Of a DNA stretch of 64,000 nt, positions 48,713 to 58,018 are shown piece by piece. Position numbers and translations under genes: made by a program. The DNA lies in the NCBI RefSeq assembly GCF_029910095.1, contig NZ_CP094526.1, forward strand, positions 4,340,001 to 4,404,000. The letters run 5' to 3'. The notes below the pieces were generated by a model that saw nothing but the letters and a program-made list of their open reading frames with translations, ran no database searches and was not told the DNA's origin. Each line of letters begins with the position of its first letter. Within the stretch, counting starts at the first letter, position 1. The DNA is from Bradyrhizobium sp. ISRA464 (GTDB taxonomy: Bacteria; Pseudomonadota; Alphaproteobacteria; Rhizobiales; Xanthobacteraceae).

Positions 48713-50347
48713 TTATTGCTTCGCGAAGCCCTGATAGCCGGCGGCGGCGACTTCATCGCACTTCTTGCGATAGGTCCCGACGCCGCCGATGTAGGACAGG
48801 AGGCGGCGCGGCTTGCCCTCGACGTTGGAGCCCATGTACCAGGAGTGAGTCTTGGTCACGAGGGTCGTGTTCGCGATCTCGTCGTGATGGGCGACCCAGG
48901 CATCTTGAGTGTCCCGCGTTGGCTCGATGACGCGCAGCTCGTTCTTGCGGAGATAGCGAATGCAGTCGCTGATCCACTCGACCTGCTGCTGCAAGCACGT
49001 CGTCATGTTGCAGAGGGCCGTCGAGGGCGCCAGCGGCGCACCGGTCGTGAACATGTTCGGATAGCCATGGACCTGCAGCCCCATGGTGGTGCGAATATCG
49101 CGGCTCCATTCGTCCTTCAGCGAGCGGCCGTCGCGGCCGCGGATATCGATGCGGGTGAGCGCGCCTGAGCCGGCGTCGAAGCCGGTCGCAAGGATGATCA
49201 CGTCGAAGTTGTACACGGTTCCGTCGGCGAGCTTGATGCCGTCGGGCGTGAGCCGCTCGATCGGATTGTTCTTCACGCTGACCAGCTCGACATTCGGCCG
49301 GTGATAGGCCTCGAGATAGTTGGTCTCGAGTGGAACGCGATGCGTGCCGAAGCCGTAGTCGGTCGGAATCAGCGTCTCGCACAGCTTCGGGTCCTTGAGG
49401 CGGGCGCGCATCTTCTTGCGGACGAATTCGGAGATCTCCTCGCTGACCTCCTCCTCGAAGAACATCTCTGAGAACGAGGCAAGCCACAGCCGCAGCGAGC
49501 CTTCGTCCCAGATCTTTTCAAGCACCGCATGACGTTGCTCGGTCGTCAGGTCCTTCCAGTTGCCGTTGGTGAAGTCGTACTCGAACCCGGTGAAGCTGTA
49601 GGGAAGCGTCTCGCAGAATTCCTTGAAGCGCGCCTTGTAGGCTTCGACCTCCTTCGGACCGTATTTCGGATTCTTCATCGGGATGATGTATTGCGGCGTT
49701 CGCACGAACACCTTCAGGCTGCCGACGTCGCCGGCGATCGTCTGGATCACCTGAATGCCGGTCGCTCCGTTACCGACGACGCCGACGCGCTTGCCGGCAA
49801 GATCGAGATCCTGCTTCGGCCAGCGGCCGGTGTGGACGAGCTTGCCCTTGAACGTCTCCTGTCCGGGAAACACGGATGTCAGCGGCGCCGACAGCATGCC
49901 GCAGCAGGTGATCAGGAACTGCGCGTCGATCACATCGCCCTTGTCGGTCGTGATGGTCCAGCGCTGCGTCGCCTCGTTGTAGACGGCGGAGGTGATCGTC
50001 GTTGAGAAGCGGATGTCCTTGCGCAGATCGAGCTTGTCGGCGACGTAGTTGAGCCAGCGTTCAATCTCGGGCTGGCCGGGGAAGCGTTCGCTCCAGCTCC
50101 AGCCCTTGTAGAGCTCTTCCGAGAACAGATACTGGTAGATGTAGGCCTCGGAATCGAAGCGCGCGCCCGGATAGCGATTCCAGTACCACGTTCCGCCGAC
50201 GCCCGTGGCCGTGTCGAACGCCTTGACCTTGAGACCCTGCTCGTCGCGCAACTTGTAGAGCTGGTAAAGACCGGCAACGCCCGTGCCAATCACCACCGCG
50301 TCGAGACCCTCGTGCTGACGCGCGCCATTGGTCTTGTTCTCACTCAT
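48713..50347 (-). CDS. Baeyer-Villiger-type flavin monooxygenase
   Basis: A 544-aa NADPH/FAD monooxygenase converting ketones to esters or lactones. N-terminal FAD Rossmann motif (DAVVIGTGVAGLYQLYKLRDE), GVGGTWYWNRYPGARFDSEAYIY, the BVMO fingerprint FKGKLVHTGRWP (FxGxxxHTxxWP) and the second Rossmann motif GVVGNGATGIQVI are all present, followed by the ILATGFDAGSGAL segment. It resembles cyclohexanone/acetone monooxygenases. It heads an operon with a serine esterase and an AcoR-type activator and has a sigma-54 promoter 64 bases upstream. Confidence 0.94.
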   Translation of the reverse strand: MSENKTNGARQHEGLDAVVIGTGVAGLYQLYKLRDEQGLKVKAFDTATGVGGTWYWNRYPGARFDSEAYIYQYLFSEELYKGWSWSERFPGQPEIERWLNYVADKLDLRKDIRFSTTITSAVYNEATQRWTITTDKGDVIDAQFLITCCGMLSAPLTSVFPGQETFKGKLVHTGRWPKQDLDLAGKRVGVVGNGATGIQVIQTIAGDVGSLKVFVRTPQYIIPMKNPKYGPKEVEAYKARFKEFCETLPYSFTGFEYDFTNGNWKDLTTEQRHAVLEKIWDEGSLRLWLASFSEMFFEEEVSEEISEFVRKKMRARLKDPKLCETLIPTDYGFGTHRVPLETNYLEAYHRPNVELVSVKNNPIERLTPDGIKLADGTVYNFDVIILATGFDAGSGALTRIDIRGRDGRSLKDEWSRDIRTTMGLQVHGYPNMFTTGAPLAPSTALCNMTTCLQQQVEWISDCIRYLRKNELRVIEPTRDTQDAWVAHHDEIANTTLVTKTHSWYMGSNVEGKPRRLLSYIGGVGTYRKKCDEVAAAGYQGFAKQ

Positions 50348-50692
50348 GCATTCCTCCCAATCTCGCTTGTTGTCCTCCTCCCGCCGAAGGCGTGAGATGC
50401 GAGTGAGAAACGCAGGTTGTGTGCCAACCCTGATGAGCTGTTCTAAGTGCTTGCGATAGTTAAGCTTATGGTTTGCCGGCTATGCGGCTCGGCGTTCGAA
50501 ATTCGAACCGGAGGAGGCCGGCGAGGCCGAAATCCGGACGCGTCTCGCGAAGCGCGCACCCGATTCGCACTCGGCCGCTGGTCGACACCGATGAGCCCGG
50601 CGGCAGCGGCCCTTGCGTCGAAGAGCGCCCCGCGGCTTTGGTCATCGTGCGGTAGCGTACGGGATCCTGGAGACAGCTGGAGGCGACGGTCG
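50348..50692. other. BVMO upstream region
   Basis: Besides the -24/-12 element the stretch up to tRNA-Glu holds no gene I can support. Upstream activator sites for the AcoR-type protein would be expected in 50430-50600, but no clear palindrome stands out by eye. Confidence 0.4.
50411..50427 (-). promoter_or_regulatory. sigma-54 (-24/-12) promoter of the BVMO operon
   Basis: On the minus strand the bases read TTGGCACACAACCTGCG, against consensus TTGGCACGNNNNTTGCA. The invariant GG and GC are separated by the required ten bases. It is placed about 64 bases before the BVMO start codon, and the same cluster encodes a sigma-54 activator. Confidence 0.75.
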
Positions 50693-50767
50693 TGGCGCTC
50701 CCTAGCGGAATCGAACCGCTCTCTCCACCGTGAAAGGGTGGCGTCCTGACCGATAGACGAAGGGAGC
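50693..50767 (-). tRNA. tRNA-Glu (anticodon TTC)
   Basis: A 75-base cloverleaf on the minus strand. Acceptor gctccct pairs with agggagc perfectly. The anticodon stem ccacc/ggtgg encloses ctttcac with anticodon TTC. The T arm is gcggttcgattccgc, and CCA is encoded at the 3' end (50693-50695). Confidence 0.97.
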
Positions 50768-50961
50768 AAAACTCCCGGCAAATCAATACGTTATACGTGA
50801 GAAGCGCCGGATCGGTCGTTGCCGGTCACCGGCTGCGACGGGCGAACGTATAGTGGCGATTGGTCGGCCGGGCAAGCACCTAGACGATGTTTTCCCGAGA
50901 GCGGCCTGGCACGTCCTCTACCCGCTTCCTTCTGAGCGGTCTGAACCGCAGGCCGATTTGG

Positions 50962-51108
50962 TCACCTGCAGGACAATCCGGCCTCGATCGAGGTCCAGAA
51001 GCCGCAATGCGGTGGCACATGCGCGTGCGCCCGCGTGCCGGCGTGAACCAAAATGGCGACGGCAAGCGCGACGACGACTGCGGGAACAACAGCTCTTCCA
51101 AATTTCAT
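50962..51108 (-). CDS. small secreted peptide (48 aa)
   Basis: MKFGRAVVPAVVVALAVAIL then VHAGTRAHAHVPPHCGFWTS: a clean signal peptide with an AHA cleavage-like end, and a mature part of about 20 residues with two cysteines (PHCGFW, LSCR). A second ATG four codons upstream is possible. No strong Shine-Dalgarno. The export signal makes it more credible than the longer overlapping frames. Confidence 0.4.
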   Translation of the reverse strand: MKFGRAVVPAVVVALAVAILVHAGTRAHAHVPPHCGFWTSIEAGLSCR

Positions 51109-51216
51109 GCGCCTGCGCATCAAACGACATCGTGGCCTAACTAAGGCCTATTCGACATCACCGGTGTTTGCCGACGACGAGGCGGCGCACCGCCGTTTCG
51201 GCTGATGCGTCGCCAC

Positions 51217-51567
51217 CTATCGCTGATTGGCGATACTGGCCACGTCCTGACGGTCGTTCGGTGGCGGCGCCGGCGGCTTGATGCATGTGCTGCAGATCAC
51301 AAGCTTCCGTGCGAGCCGATCGTCGTCATCCGCAGCCGCGGTCTGTTGGTCACCGCTTGATTGCGCAGCGGCAGGCGAAGCGTTCCGTGCATGCCGCTGC
51401 GGCGGTGGCAGGTTCGGATCCCGTCCAGCGCCGTCCCAGGCAAGCGGACCCGACCCTGACGGTGTCGTGGTCGTCATGCCGTATTGAGCATATTGCGCGC
51501 AGGCACCGAGCGCGATCGGCAGGAGCAACACTGCGGCCTTGCCGACCCAGTTCCGGATTGAAGACAT
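51217..51567 (-). CDS. small lipoprotein
   Basis: A 116-aa protein with a type II signal peptide (AAVLLLPIALGAC; lipobox LGAC, Cys 23), then a low-complexity Pro/Gly/Ala-rich mature part (SGSGPLAWDGAGRDPNLPPP) and a late pair of cysteines (VICSTCIKPPAPPP). It is likely an envelope lipoprotein of unknown function. Confidence 0.65.
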   Translation of the reverse strand: MSSIRNWVGKAAVLLLPIALGACAQYAQYGMTTTTPSGSGPLAWDGAGRDPNLPPPQRHARNASPAAAQSSGDQQTAAADDDDRLARKLVICSTCIKPPAPPPNDRQDVASIANQR

Positions 51568-51698
51568 GATCGAACTCTCACGCTATTCGTACTGTGACCT
51601 AAAAGCAGAACCGCTAAGAAATCGTTTGCCGTATTGATCGATCGTCACATCAAACGAAGACCGCATTGAGGCGGGCAAGGAACAGCCGGAGTCCGATC

Positions 51699-52931
51699 AT
51701 GCCTGAAATAACCAGTCGCTTCGATGGCAGGCGCGTGCTCGCCGACCTCAACGCGCTCCGCTCAATCGGCGCTTACAAGACCGGCGTGCACAAACCGACG
51801 TTTTCGGAACCCCATATTCATTCCCTCCACTGGCTCGCGCAGCGGCTGCCCGAGGCTGGCCTCACCGCGACGATCGACGGCATCGGCAACGTTCTCGGCA
51901 CAAGCGCGAAGACTGGATCGAAGCTGCTGGCCGGTTCGCATCTCGAAAGCCAGAACCATGCGGGCTGGCTCGATGGCCCGCTCGGCGTCATCTACGCGCT
52001 CGAGGCAGCGCGCGTGATCAACGCCGATCCGGGCGTCAAAGGCGCCGTCGAGGTGGCAGCCTGGTGCGACGAGGAAGGACATTTTGGTCACTTCCTCGGC
52101 AGCCGATCCTACGTCGGTGCGGTGACCGAAGCCGAGATCGACGCCGCGCGCGACCGCAGCAGCGATCGCACGATGCGTCAGGCATTGCGTGATGCAGGGC
52201 TCGCCGGTCGCCCGCGCCTGCAGGCAGAGCCTGGCCGCCATATCGGCTATCTTGAGGCGCATATCGAGCAAGGCGATACGCTCGAGAGCGGCGTCCTCAA
52301 GATCGGCGTTGTCACCTCCATCGTCGGGATCTGGCAGTACCGGATCACGTTCACCGGCGAGCAGAACCATGCCGGCACCACGCGGATGGCGATCCGCAGG
52401 GATGCCGGCCTTGCGCTCGCGCGGTTCTGCGTGGCAATCGACGACAACTTCCCTGCCCTGTGCGGACCGCGTACGGTCTGGACCACCGGCCGCATCGCGC
52501 TCGATCCCGGCGCGCCAAGCATCATTCCCGGGCGCGCCGAGATGCTGTTTCAGATCCGCGATGACGATCCCGCGGTGATTGCGCGCCTGGAGGAGCATCT
52601 GCATCGCATGGCGGCCGACGTCACCGCGCAGGGCCGTTGCAGCGTCGAGGTTGAACGCATCAGAACCGGCGCCCCCGCGATGATGAGCGGCGCATTCCAG
52701 GACGCGATCGAAGCTGCCAGCGCGACCTTCGCCGCCGGCCAGTCGATCCGGATGCCGAGCGGCGCCGGACACGACGCCCAGATCCTCGCCACGATCATGC
52801 CGGCCGCCATGCTATTCGTGCCGTCGATCGGCGGCATCAGCCATCACTGGAGCGAAAACACCGAGGACGCCGACATCGTGATGGGTGCGCAGGTCTTTGT
52901 CGAAGCCTGCCGGCGCCTGTTGGCACGTTAG
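51699..52931 (+). CDS. M20-type amidohydrolase (carbamoylase / allantoate amidohydrolase family)
   Basis: A 410-aa Zn-dependent hydrolase of the hydantoinase/carbamoylase branch of peptidase M20. Metal-binding regions are recognisable: LAGSHLESQNHAGWLDGPLGV, AWCDEEGHFGHFLGSR, IEQGDTLE, the dimerisation-domain motif GEQNHAGTTRM, and MPSGAGHDAQ near the end. Members hydrolyse N-carbamoyl-amino acids, allantoate or ureidoglycolate; the usual Asp of GSHxD is Glu here, so the exact substrate is open. The ATG at 51699 begins MPEITSRFDG. It converges on a TauE-type exporter gene. Confidence 0.88.
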   Translation: MPEITSRFDGRRVLADLNALRSIGAYKTGVHKPTFSEPHIHSLHWLAQRLPEAGLTATIDGIGNVLGTSAKTGSKLLAGSHLESQNHAGWLDGPLGVIYALEAARVINADPGVKGAVEVAAWCDEEGHFGHFLGSRSYVGAVTEAEIDAARDRSSDRTMRQALRDAGLAGRPRLQAEPGRHIGYLEAHIEQGDTLESGVLKIGVVTSIVGIWQYRITFTGEQNHAGTTRMAIRRDAGLALARFCVAIDDNFPALCGPRTVWTTGRIALDPGAPSIIPGRAEMLFQIRDDDPAVIARLEEHLHRMAADVTAQGRCSVEVERIRTGAPAMMSGAFQDAIEAASATFAAGQSIRMPSGAGHDAQILATIMPAAMLFVPSIGGISHHWSENTEDADIVMGAQVFVEACRRLLAR

Positions 52932-52951
52932 CCACCTGACGGTCGTGGCCC

Positions 52952-53857
52952 TCAGGTCGGACCGCCTCGGTTGCCAGATCTCAGCGAAGCCAACACTTGC
53001 GAACCCTTCACGGTCCCTCTTCGCACGGTGAAGAAGACGTACAATAAATAGGCGTCGATCAGGATCGTGCCCGCCATGACGCTGTAGGCCCACGGGCTCT
53101 CCATCAGGTTCAGTTCGATCAAGACACGAGACAAACCGAATCCCACGACCCACCCATCAAAGCTCATACATATCCGGCGAAACGTCTCGGCATCCAGCCG
53201 TCGAATGAGATAGGCACCGAGCGGTATGCCGACGAGAACGCAGGGCACGAGCACGAACAGGATGCTCCGGCTTTCCTCGATGAACAGACCGAGCCTGTAG
53301 TACGCGATCGCAGTCAGGCTGGACTCCGCCACCCGGACCAGTGCGAGTCCGGCGCGAAACTCATCTTTGACGAGGCCCTGGTTGTTGAACAGAATTGCTA
53401 GCGGCGGTCCCGAGATGGTCGTTACCGAGTACAGGATCCCGAGCGTCGTTCCAAAGGGCAAACCGACGAGCCATTTCGACTGAATCGGCCTCCGCCAACC
53501 GGCTGCCTGCAGCAGGATAAGCGGCAGAATAATCGAGTAGGTGGCGAATTTGGTCCAGCCGGGTTGCAGCGAAGTCAGAGCAAAGGCTCCGATTGCGATG
53601 CCGGGCAGCATGCCGATGAGAATGGGCAGCACGCGCCTCCAAACGGCCGGAACGCCGCTCAGATTGATGCACAGAACGTACAGATTGACGAAGACCTCGA
53701 CAACAACGACGGCAGGATTGAGGATACGATTCGTGTAGAAGACGAGCGCGACCGGCACGGTAAGGGACGAAAACCCGTAGCCAAGCGCACCGTTTACGAA
53801 GGCCGCAAGCAGAGCGATCACGGCAAGAACGATCACAGCGGCATCAATCGAAGGCAT
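52952..53857 (-). CDS. TauE/SafE family membrane transporter
   Basis: A 301-aa protein of about eight helices with the TauE/SafE pattern: AFVNGALGYGFSSLTVPVALVF in the first half and the repeated motif WLVGLPFGTTLGILYSVTTISGPPLAILFNNQG in the second. The family exports or imports small anions such as sulfite, sulfonates or sulfoacetate; the substrate here is unknown. Monocistronic. Confidence 0.88.
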   Translation of the reverse strand: MPSIDAAVIVLAVIALLAAFVNGALGYGFSSLTVPVALVFYTNRILNPAVVVVEVFVNLYVLCINLSGVPAVWRRVLPILIGMLPGIAIGAFALTSLQPGWTKFATYSIILPLILLQAAGWRRPIQSKWLVGLPFGTTLGILYSVTTISGPPLAILFNNQGLVKDEFRAGLALVRVAESSLTAIAYYRLGLFIEESRSILFVLVPCVLVGIPLGAYLIRRLDAETFRRICMSFDGWVVGFGLSRVLIELNLMESPWAYSVMAGTILIDAYLLYVFFTVRRGTVKGSQVLASLRSGNRGGPT

Positions 53858-54506
53858 CTTTGGCTTTTACCGTATCGGCGACGACAGTCGGTTTTTCCGC
53901 GGCATTATAGCGCAACGAAAGGAGCGCGGCGCCGAAACTTGGGCCCGTGGCGGGTTGAGGCTCGCCACAGTCTGCGAAGCGGTGATGTCGTCGCGGCGTC
54001 GCCCCCTTTCCGAGCAAGTTGGGCTGACTGCTATTGTCGATTGCAACCACTTTGTCGGCGCGCAGACCCGCCTCGCAGCGATTGGCCTCGCGATGCGGCT
54101 CATGAAGCTCAGCGCAAAAAGGCTGGACCCAAGCGTCCCGTTCCAGAGCTGGATGGTGGCGATGCTGTCGGCGCTGGCCGGGGGCCCCGAGCGCCACGAA
54201 CGCGCACGGTCATCAAGTGACGGAACATTTTCGTCTGCGGCGCAAAATTCAAGCTAGGCACATCCTGATACGGCAGCTGTAACGAAAGGCGAGACTGGAA
54301 AACGGCGTCACGCTGAATAAAGCTCGTGGAACCGGGGCGGAAGGTGGAGCCGGCGATTGACACCGTGGCAAACCGGTCACGGCGCTGGATCGAGCCTGAG
54401 CCGGGCCGGCTGACCTGATAGCCGCCGCCGATTTGCAATCCGGTGAACTTGCTGCCATTTCTTCCGCACGCATCGCTTTGGTGCCATCAAAGGGGCCATC
54501 GGGCTC
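53858..54506. other. intergenic region with possible gene remnant
   Basis: About 650 bases without a convincing gene. A minus-strand frame at 54240-54440 has protein-like composition (LQIGGGYQVSRPGSGSIQRR, then DRFATVSIAGSTFRPG) resembling outer-membrane or repeat proteins, but it has no start signal and I cannot name a family. It may be a decayed gene. Confidence 0.3.
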
Positions 54507-55544
54507 ATGTTATTGCTTGAGTCGCTTCCGACTGTGATCGGCGCCGCCGCCATCGCACCTGCGTTACTGGTGCTGTGGCTTGTCATCGCGGCCGACGAGC
54601 GACCCGGACCGCCCGCGCAGGTGTGGCTTGCTTTCGTGCTCGGCGCAGCCAGCATTTCGCTGCTTGGGCTGGCGCGGGTGCCGTTCAATGCGCTGCTCGC
54701 GATCCCCGGCGATCCCTGGATAACGCAGGCGATCCGCTCGCTGTTCGGCGTCGCCGCGCCCGAGGAAATCGTCAAGGTTCTGGTCATCGTCGGCATCTCC
54801 TCGCGGCGCCGCGCCTTTGCCGATCCGATGGACACGGTGGTTTACGGCGCCGCTGCCGGATTGGGCTTCGCCGCCTACGAAAACCTCGCCTATCTGGTCC
54901 AGCACAAGGACATGTGGCGCGCACTGGCGGCCCTGCGCAGTGTCCTCACCGTGCCGTTTCACGGCTCGCTCGGCATCGTCGCCGGGGCCTATCTGGCGAT
55001 CGCGCGTTCAGGCGGCGCGCTCGGTGCGCATCGTGGCAACCGCGACTGGGCGCGCATTACGAGCTGGGCGCTCGTGCTGGTCGCGCCGATCGCATTGCAT
55101 GCGGCGTTCGATTTTCCGCTGCTGTCGCTGCAACGCATTCCCGACCTCACGCCGACCGTGCGCCTGCTGCTGGGCTCGGCGAGCGTGCTGATCGGCTTCT
55201 CCTCGATCGGATTTGCGGTTCGGCTGGTACGGCGCGTCGGCAAGCATCACGCACCGCGCACCGAGGTTGCGCGTGAGCGGCTTAGCCAGCTGCGGCGGAT
55301 GTGGGCGCTCCTGCTGATCGGTGGCGGTGCTGGCTTTGCCGGCGTCGCCTTCCTGCTCACCTCGCTCCACCACTGGTATGTCAATCCCGAGCGCAACGCG
55401 TCGTTCATCCTGGTCCCGATCGGCTTCACGTCGATCCTGATCGGCCTTGCGCTCCTGGTCGCGACCGGCGCGGTCTACTTCCTCGGCCGCAGCCGGATGC
55501 GGACGGCGACGGAGGGCTTTTCGTCGGCATCCGGTCCGAGTTAG
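54507..55544 (+). CDS. PrsW-family intramembrane metalloprotease
   Basis: A 345-aa membrane protein with about nine helices and the PrsW/CAAX-protease-like motifs in order: AAPEEIVKVLVIVG (EExxK), GLGFAAYENLAYL (FxxxEN), VPFHGSLGIVAGAY (His) and APIALHAAFDFPLL (HxxxD). Such proteases cleave within or near membranes; the best-known, PrsW, cuts an anti-sigma factor. No such partner is adjacent. It is followed closely by hdeD. Confidence 0.88.
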   Translation: MLLLESLPTVIGAAAIAPALLVLWLVIAADERPGPPAQVWLAFVLGAASISLLGLARVPFNALLAIPGDPWITQAIRSLFGVAAPEEIVKVLVIVGISSRRRAFADPMDTVVYGAAAGLGFAAYENLAYLVQHKDMWRALAALRSVLTVPFHGSLGIVAGAYLAIARSGGALGAHRGNRDWARITSWALVLVAPIALHAAFDFPLLSLQRIPDLTPTVRLLLGSASVLIGFSSIGFAVRLVRRVGKHHAPRTEVARERLSQLRRMWALLLIGGGAGFAGVAFLLTSLHHWYVNPERNASFILVPIGFTSILIGLALLVATGAVYFLGRSRMRTATEGFSSASGPS

Positions 55545-55576
55545 GATCACATCCACGCGCACCGGGAGATCTGCGA

Positions 55577-56152
55577 ATGACCCTTCCCAATGATCTCGAC
55601 AAGCTGCGATCGGAGATGAGCGCTGCGGTCAAGCGGCACTGGAAGGCATTCCTGTTCGAAGGCATCCTGCTGGTGATCCTTGGCATCGCCGCTCTGATCG
55701 TGCCGCCGCTGGCGAGCCTCGCCGTCACGATCTTTCTTGGCTGGATGTTTCTGATCAGCGGCATCGGCGGACTTATCGCGACGTACTGGGCGCGCAACAT
55801 GCCGGGCTTCTGGTGGTCGCTGATCTCGGCCGCCCTCGCCGTTCTCGCCGGCCTGGTTCTGCTGGCGCGTCCGCTTCAGGGTGTGCTGACGCTGACCATT
55901 GTCGTCGGTGCCTATTTCGTCGCCGAGGGCGTCGCCACCATCATGTACGCGCTGGAACACCGCCGCGAATTGTCCGGGCGCTGGTCGTGGCTAGCGGTCG
56001 CCGGCCTGATGGACATCGTGATCGCATTCTTCATCATCGCGGGCCTGCCGGGCTCGGCGCAGTGGGCACTTGGTCTCCTGGTCGGCCTCAACCTGATGTT
56101 CGGCGGGGCCACCCTGATCGGTATGGCGCTCGCGGCCCGCAGCTCCTCATGA
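55577..56152 (+). CDS. HdeD family membrane protein
   Basis: A 191-aa protein of six helices with the HdeD (DUF308) repeat pattern: HWKAFLFEGILLVILGIAALIVPPLASLAVTIFLGW and three paired hairpins. In E. coli HdeD contributes to acid resistance at high density; in rhizobia the function is not established. It starts 32 bases after the prsW-like gene and probably shares its transcript. Confidence 0.9.
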   Translation: MTLPNDLDKLRSEMSAAVKRHWKAFLFEGILLVILGIAALIVPPLASLAVTIFLGWMFLISGIGGLIATYWARNMPGFWWSLISAALAVLAGLVLLARPLQGVLTLTIVVGAYFVAEGVATIMYALEHRRELSGRWSWLAVAGLMDIVIAFFIIAGLPGSAQWALGLLVGLNLMFGGATLIGMALAARSSS

Positions 56153-56175
56153 CCGCAAACCGGTCGCATTAAGGG

Positions 56176-56204
56176 GTGACAAGCCAAAATCGATAGGCTA
56201 TAGA
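56176..56204 (+). promoter_or_regulatory. promoter of the aroF leader transcript
   Basis: gtgaca (56176-56181) and tataga (56199-56204) are separated by exactly 17 bases, a good housekeeping promoter. Transcription should begin around 56210-56212, at or within a base or two of the leader ATG. Confidence 0.6.
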
Positions 56205-56211
56205 GCCGCCC

Positions 56212-56292
56212 ATGATCACCGTTGCCACCAGCTATTTTTGGTACTTTAGCTACGACAGCTTGCTGGCGGCAGGAGGATCGCGCTCAATCTGA
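56212..56292 (+). CDS. aromatic-rich attenuator leader peptide
   Basis: A 26-codon frame, starting MITVATS and ending GGSRSI, holds seven consecutive-region codons for Tyr, Phe, Trp, Tyr, Phe, Ser, Tyr at 56233-56253 (SYFWYFSY with the flanking Ser). Six of the seven are aromatic. No Shine-Dalgarno is possible if the promoter at 56176-56204 is right, so it would be translated as a leaderless mRNA, as known for rhizobial trpL. It is a sensor for charged tRNA-Tyr, tRNA-Phe and tRNA-Trp, not a functional protein product. Confidence 0.8.
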   Translation: MITVATSYFWYFSYDSLLAAGGSRSI

Positions 56293-56342
56293 AGAATTGC
56301 AGCAAACGTCCGAAACAAGCCGCCAGACCTGGCGGCTTTTTT
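56224..56342 (+). promoter_or_regulatory. transcription attenuator of the DAHP synthase gene
   Basis: Four segments can pair in mutually exclusive ways. Segment 1, gccaccagc (56224-56232), pairs with segment 2, gctggcggc (56262-56270), with 8 of 9 pairs. Segment 2 (56263-56270) can instead pair perfectly over 8 bp with segment 3, gccgccag (56319-56326). Segment 3, agccgccag (56318-56326), pairs perfectly over 9 bp with segment 4, ctggcggct (56329-56337), followed by six T: a Rho-independent terminator. The aromatic codons lie between segments 1 and 2, so a ribosome stalled there covers segment 1 and frees the antiterminator. Confidence 0.85.
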
Positions 56343-56377
56343 GTGTGCCGGCAGGTCCCAATCCTAAGGAGCCAGCC

Positions 56378-57463
<1,086 letters not shown>

Positions 57464-57489
57464 CGAAGTACGGAGGATTGAGCGCAATC

Positions 57490-57517
57490 GGCGGAGCGCG
57501 CGCCATCGCGCTCCGCC
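57490..57517 (+). terminator. hairpin after the DAHP synthase gene
   Basis: ggcggagcgcg (57490-57500) and cgcgctccgcc (57507-57517) are perfect 11-bp inverses with a six-base loop, 26 bases after the stop and before the convergent gene at 57533. There is no T run on the plus strand. Confidence 0.6.
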
Positions 57518-57532
57518 CTCCTCCGGCGCGGC

Positions 57533-57778
57533 CTAGCAGCCGCGGCAGATGCTCTTGATTTTCTTGTCGAGCGCCGCGTCTTCCTTGTTCGTCTGGCTGT
57601 TCGGATCGCTCAGATTCTTCTCGCTGGGAACGTCGCTGGCTCGCGGCTGTCGGTGCCCGACCGGCGCCTGGGGCAGCGGCCTGTCCTTCTGCATGGTGGT
57701 GACCCCGCCCTGCTGCGCCAAGGCCTGGGGCGCTCCAATCGCAACCAGCAACGCCATCGACAAAACTGTTTTTCGCAT
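57533..57778 (-). CDS. small secreted hypothetical protein
   Basis: An 81-aa protein with a signal peptide (MRKTVLSMALLVAIGAPQAL AQ) and a hydrophilic mature part, PRASDVPSEKNLSDPNSQTN, ending DKKIKSICRGC with two cysteines. It recurs in Bradyrhizobium as I recall; function unknown. It is the last of a minus-strand run starting with epmA. Confidence 0.65.
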   Translation of the reverse strand: MRKTVLSMALLVAIGAPQALAQQGGVTTMQKDRPLPQAPVGHRQPRASDVPSEKNLSDPNSQTNKEDAALDKKIKSICRGC

Positions 57779-57793
57779 TTTGCGTCTCCGCCT

Positions 57794-58018
57794 CTAGCCC
57801 TTATTTCTCGCGCCCGGTCCGGGACATCGATGATAGCGCAGTTGCGTCGCCCCTGTGCTGCGCAATCCTGCACCTTCCGTATATCGGCCATGGTGCCATG
57901 TAGCCAGATTCCCGCGGCGACCAGCACCACAAACAAGCCGAGCATCACAGCATTTTCGATCCCGCGGCGGCCCTCGTCCTCGGGCGGCTCCTGCCGTCCT
58001 TCCCCTGCGCTGGCTCAC
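57794..58018 (-). pseudogene. frame-disrupted small membrane protein, relative of the 20-kb gene
   Basis: Directly after kamA, one frame reads PPEDEGRRGIENAVMLGLFV, a membrane helix, RKVQDCAAQGRRNC, then AIIDVPDRARE. It aligns with the 20-kb frame (DEGGGRRG ... KIQDCVMA-GRTNC). But no start codon precedes PPEDEG in this frame: the only candidate, a GTG overlapping the kamA stop as GTGA (58018), is in another frame. At the 3' end this frame runs on 169 bases into the next gene to 57610, while the GTG frame stops at 57794. One or two indels are therefore likely. A truncated start at 57945-57948 is the alternative. Confidence 0.4.
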
